From positions 1 to 42,379 of the forward strand of contig NZ_NHSK01000054.1 in assembly GCF_016653355.1 (NCBI RefSeq): DNA of 42,379 nt, read 5' to 3'. Under the pieces are notes generated by a model. It ran no database searches, was not told the origin of the DNA, and worked only from the letters and a program-made list of their open reading frames with translations. A program made the position numbers and the translations under genes. Below are positions 41,867-42,379 of this stretch, piece by piece; the stretch's first letter is position 1; every line of letters begins with the position of its first letter. The stretch comes from Rhodoplanes elegans. GTDB taxonomy: Bacteria > Pseudomonadota > Alphaproteobacteria > Rhizobiales > Xanthobacteraceae.

Positions 41867-42379
41867 GGGGCGCGGCGCCGCCGGCCTCCGGCTCGCGGTG
41901 CCGGCTGCAGGACTTTCGCCATCGCGCGCGGCGGGTTCCGCGCCGCGGATCATCGTCACGCTGATCGCGCTCGCCGGCTTCGGCCTCACGCTTCTCGTGT
42001 TCTGGCCCGGCGTGATGACCTACGACGCGCGCTACGTGCTGGTGGCGGCGCGCGCCGGCGTCTACGGCGACTGGCAGTCGCCCGTGATGGCGTGGGCGTG
42101 GCGGCAGATCGATCTCCTGGTGCCCGGCCCGCCCGGCATGCTGCTCGTCACCGCGGCACTCTACTGGAGCGGCTTCGCGTTCGTCGGGGCGGTGCTGGCG
42201 CGCCGCTCGCCATGGCTCGGCGTCGTCGCGGTGCTGCTCGGCTTCGCGCCGCCCGGCTTCATGTTCCTCGGCATCATCTGGCGCGACATCCTGTTCGGCT
42301 GCGTCTGGCTCCTCGCCGCGGCGCTGGCGTTCGCGTCGGCCAGAGAAGAGCCCCCCACCCCCGGCGCGCATTGCGCGCC
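41853..42379 (+). CDS. Polytopic membrane protein (GT-C-like), N-terminal fragment
   Basis: An open frame starts at the ATG at 41853, overlapping the FkbM stop, and runs off the window after 175 codons. The protein has a polar N terminus (about 32 residues), a membrane segment, then an external loop WPGVMTYDARYVLVAARAGVY with GDWQSPVMAWAWR, and further membrane segments. The loop, with an acidic residue after PGVMTYD and the aromatic DWQSP, resembles GT-C-type membrane glycosyltransferases and DUF6020-like proteins. Function is probably sugar transfer at the envelope, but the active site is not all visible. Confidence 0.6.
   Translation, partial: MRSAEGRGAAGLRLAVPAAGLSPSRAAGSAPRIIVTLIALAGFGLTLLVFWPGVMTYDARYVLVAARAGVYGDWQSPVMAWAWRQIDLLVPGPPGMLLVTAALYWSGFAFVGAVLARRSPWLGVVAVLLGFAPPGFMFLGIIWRDILFGCVWLLAAALAFASAREEPPTPGAHCA

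Overview
The window is about 42 kb of very GC-rich DNA (around 70% by eye) from an alphaproteobacterial chromosome, most likely Hyphomicrobiales (Rhizobiales). The inference rests on an ATP12-type F1-ATPase chaperone, an NDUFS6-like zinc-finger protein, a DUF3126 protein, a hopanoid phosphorylase (HpnG), a mesaconyl-CoA hydratase, a four-gene sdhCDAB operon, a perfect CtrA-type box and abundant GC-rich palindromic intergenic repeats. No rRNA, tRNA, CRISPR array, transposase or phage gene was seen.

Layout. 1-12953 is a patchwork of core and accessory genes: a FliK-like fragment, a LysR regulator, an L,D-transpeptidase lipoprotein, the ATP12 chaperone, two paralogous small secreted proteins, a periplasmic protein, hpnG, a gamma-carbonic anhydrase, two membrane-associated unknowns, DUF3126, cysE, an alpha/beta hydrolase, a larger unknown membrane protein, the zinc-finger protein and an FAD monooxygenase. 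13090-26662 is a 13.5-kb run of ten genes on the minus strand: two amidase-signature enzymes, a LysR regulator, hydantoinase/oxoprolinase subunits A and B, a ring-opening amidohydrolase (cyanurate hydrolase/barbiturase family), a three-part NMT1/SsuA-type ABC importer and an M24 metallopeptidase. This is the most distinctive part of the window. It reads as a complete uptake-and-degradation system for a cyclic amide, imide or ureide of unknown identity. 26986-29129 is a damaged area: a metallo-beta-lactamase-fold gene broken after its zinc motif abuts an SsuA/SsuC pair with no ATPase gene. 29436-37261 is core metabolism: glnD, mesaconyl-CoA hydratase, sdhCDAB, then a good terminator. The end (37259-42379) holds a VOC protein, a proline-rich small protein, an MDR dehydrogenase, and an overlapping operon of an OpgH-like glucosyltransferase, an FkbM methyltransferase and a membrane protein cut by the window edge.

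How the parts work together. In the minus-strand cluster the ABC importer would bring in the substrate. The ring-opening amidohydrolase and/or the ATP-dependent HyuAB would open the ring. The two amidases and the M24 enzyme would hydrolyse linear amide intermediates to release ammonia and carbon. A perfect T-N11-A palindrome between the LysR gene and hyuA suggests local control. Six copies of palindromic repeat elements sit just downstream of stop codons, including one between the binding-protein gene and the ATPase gene, and may set transcript stability. Mesaconyl-CoA hydratase (ethylmalonyl-CoA pathway) next to succinate dehydrogenase links acetyl-CoA assimilation to the TCA cycle.
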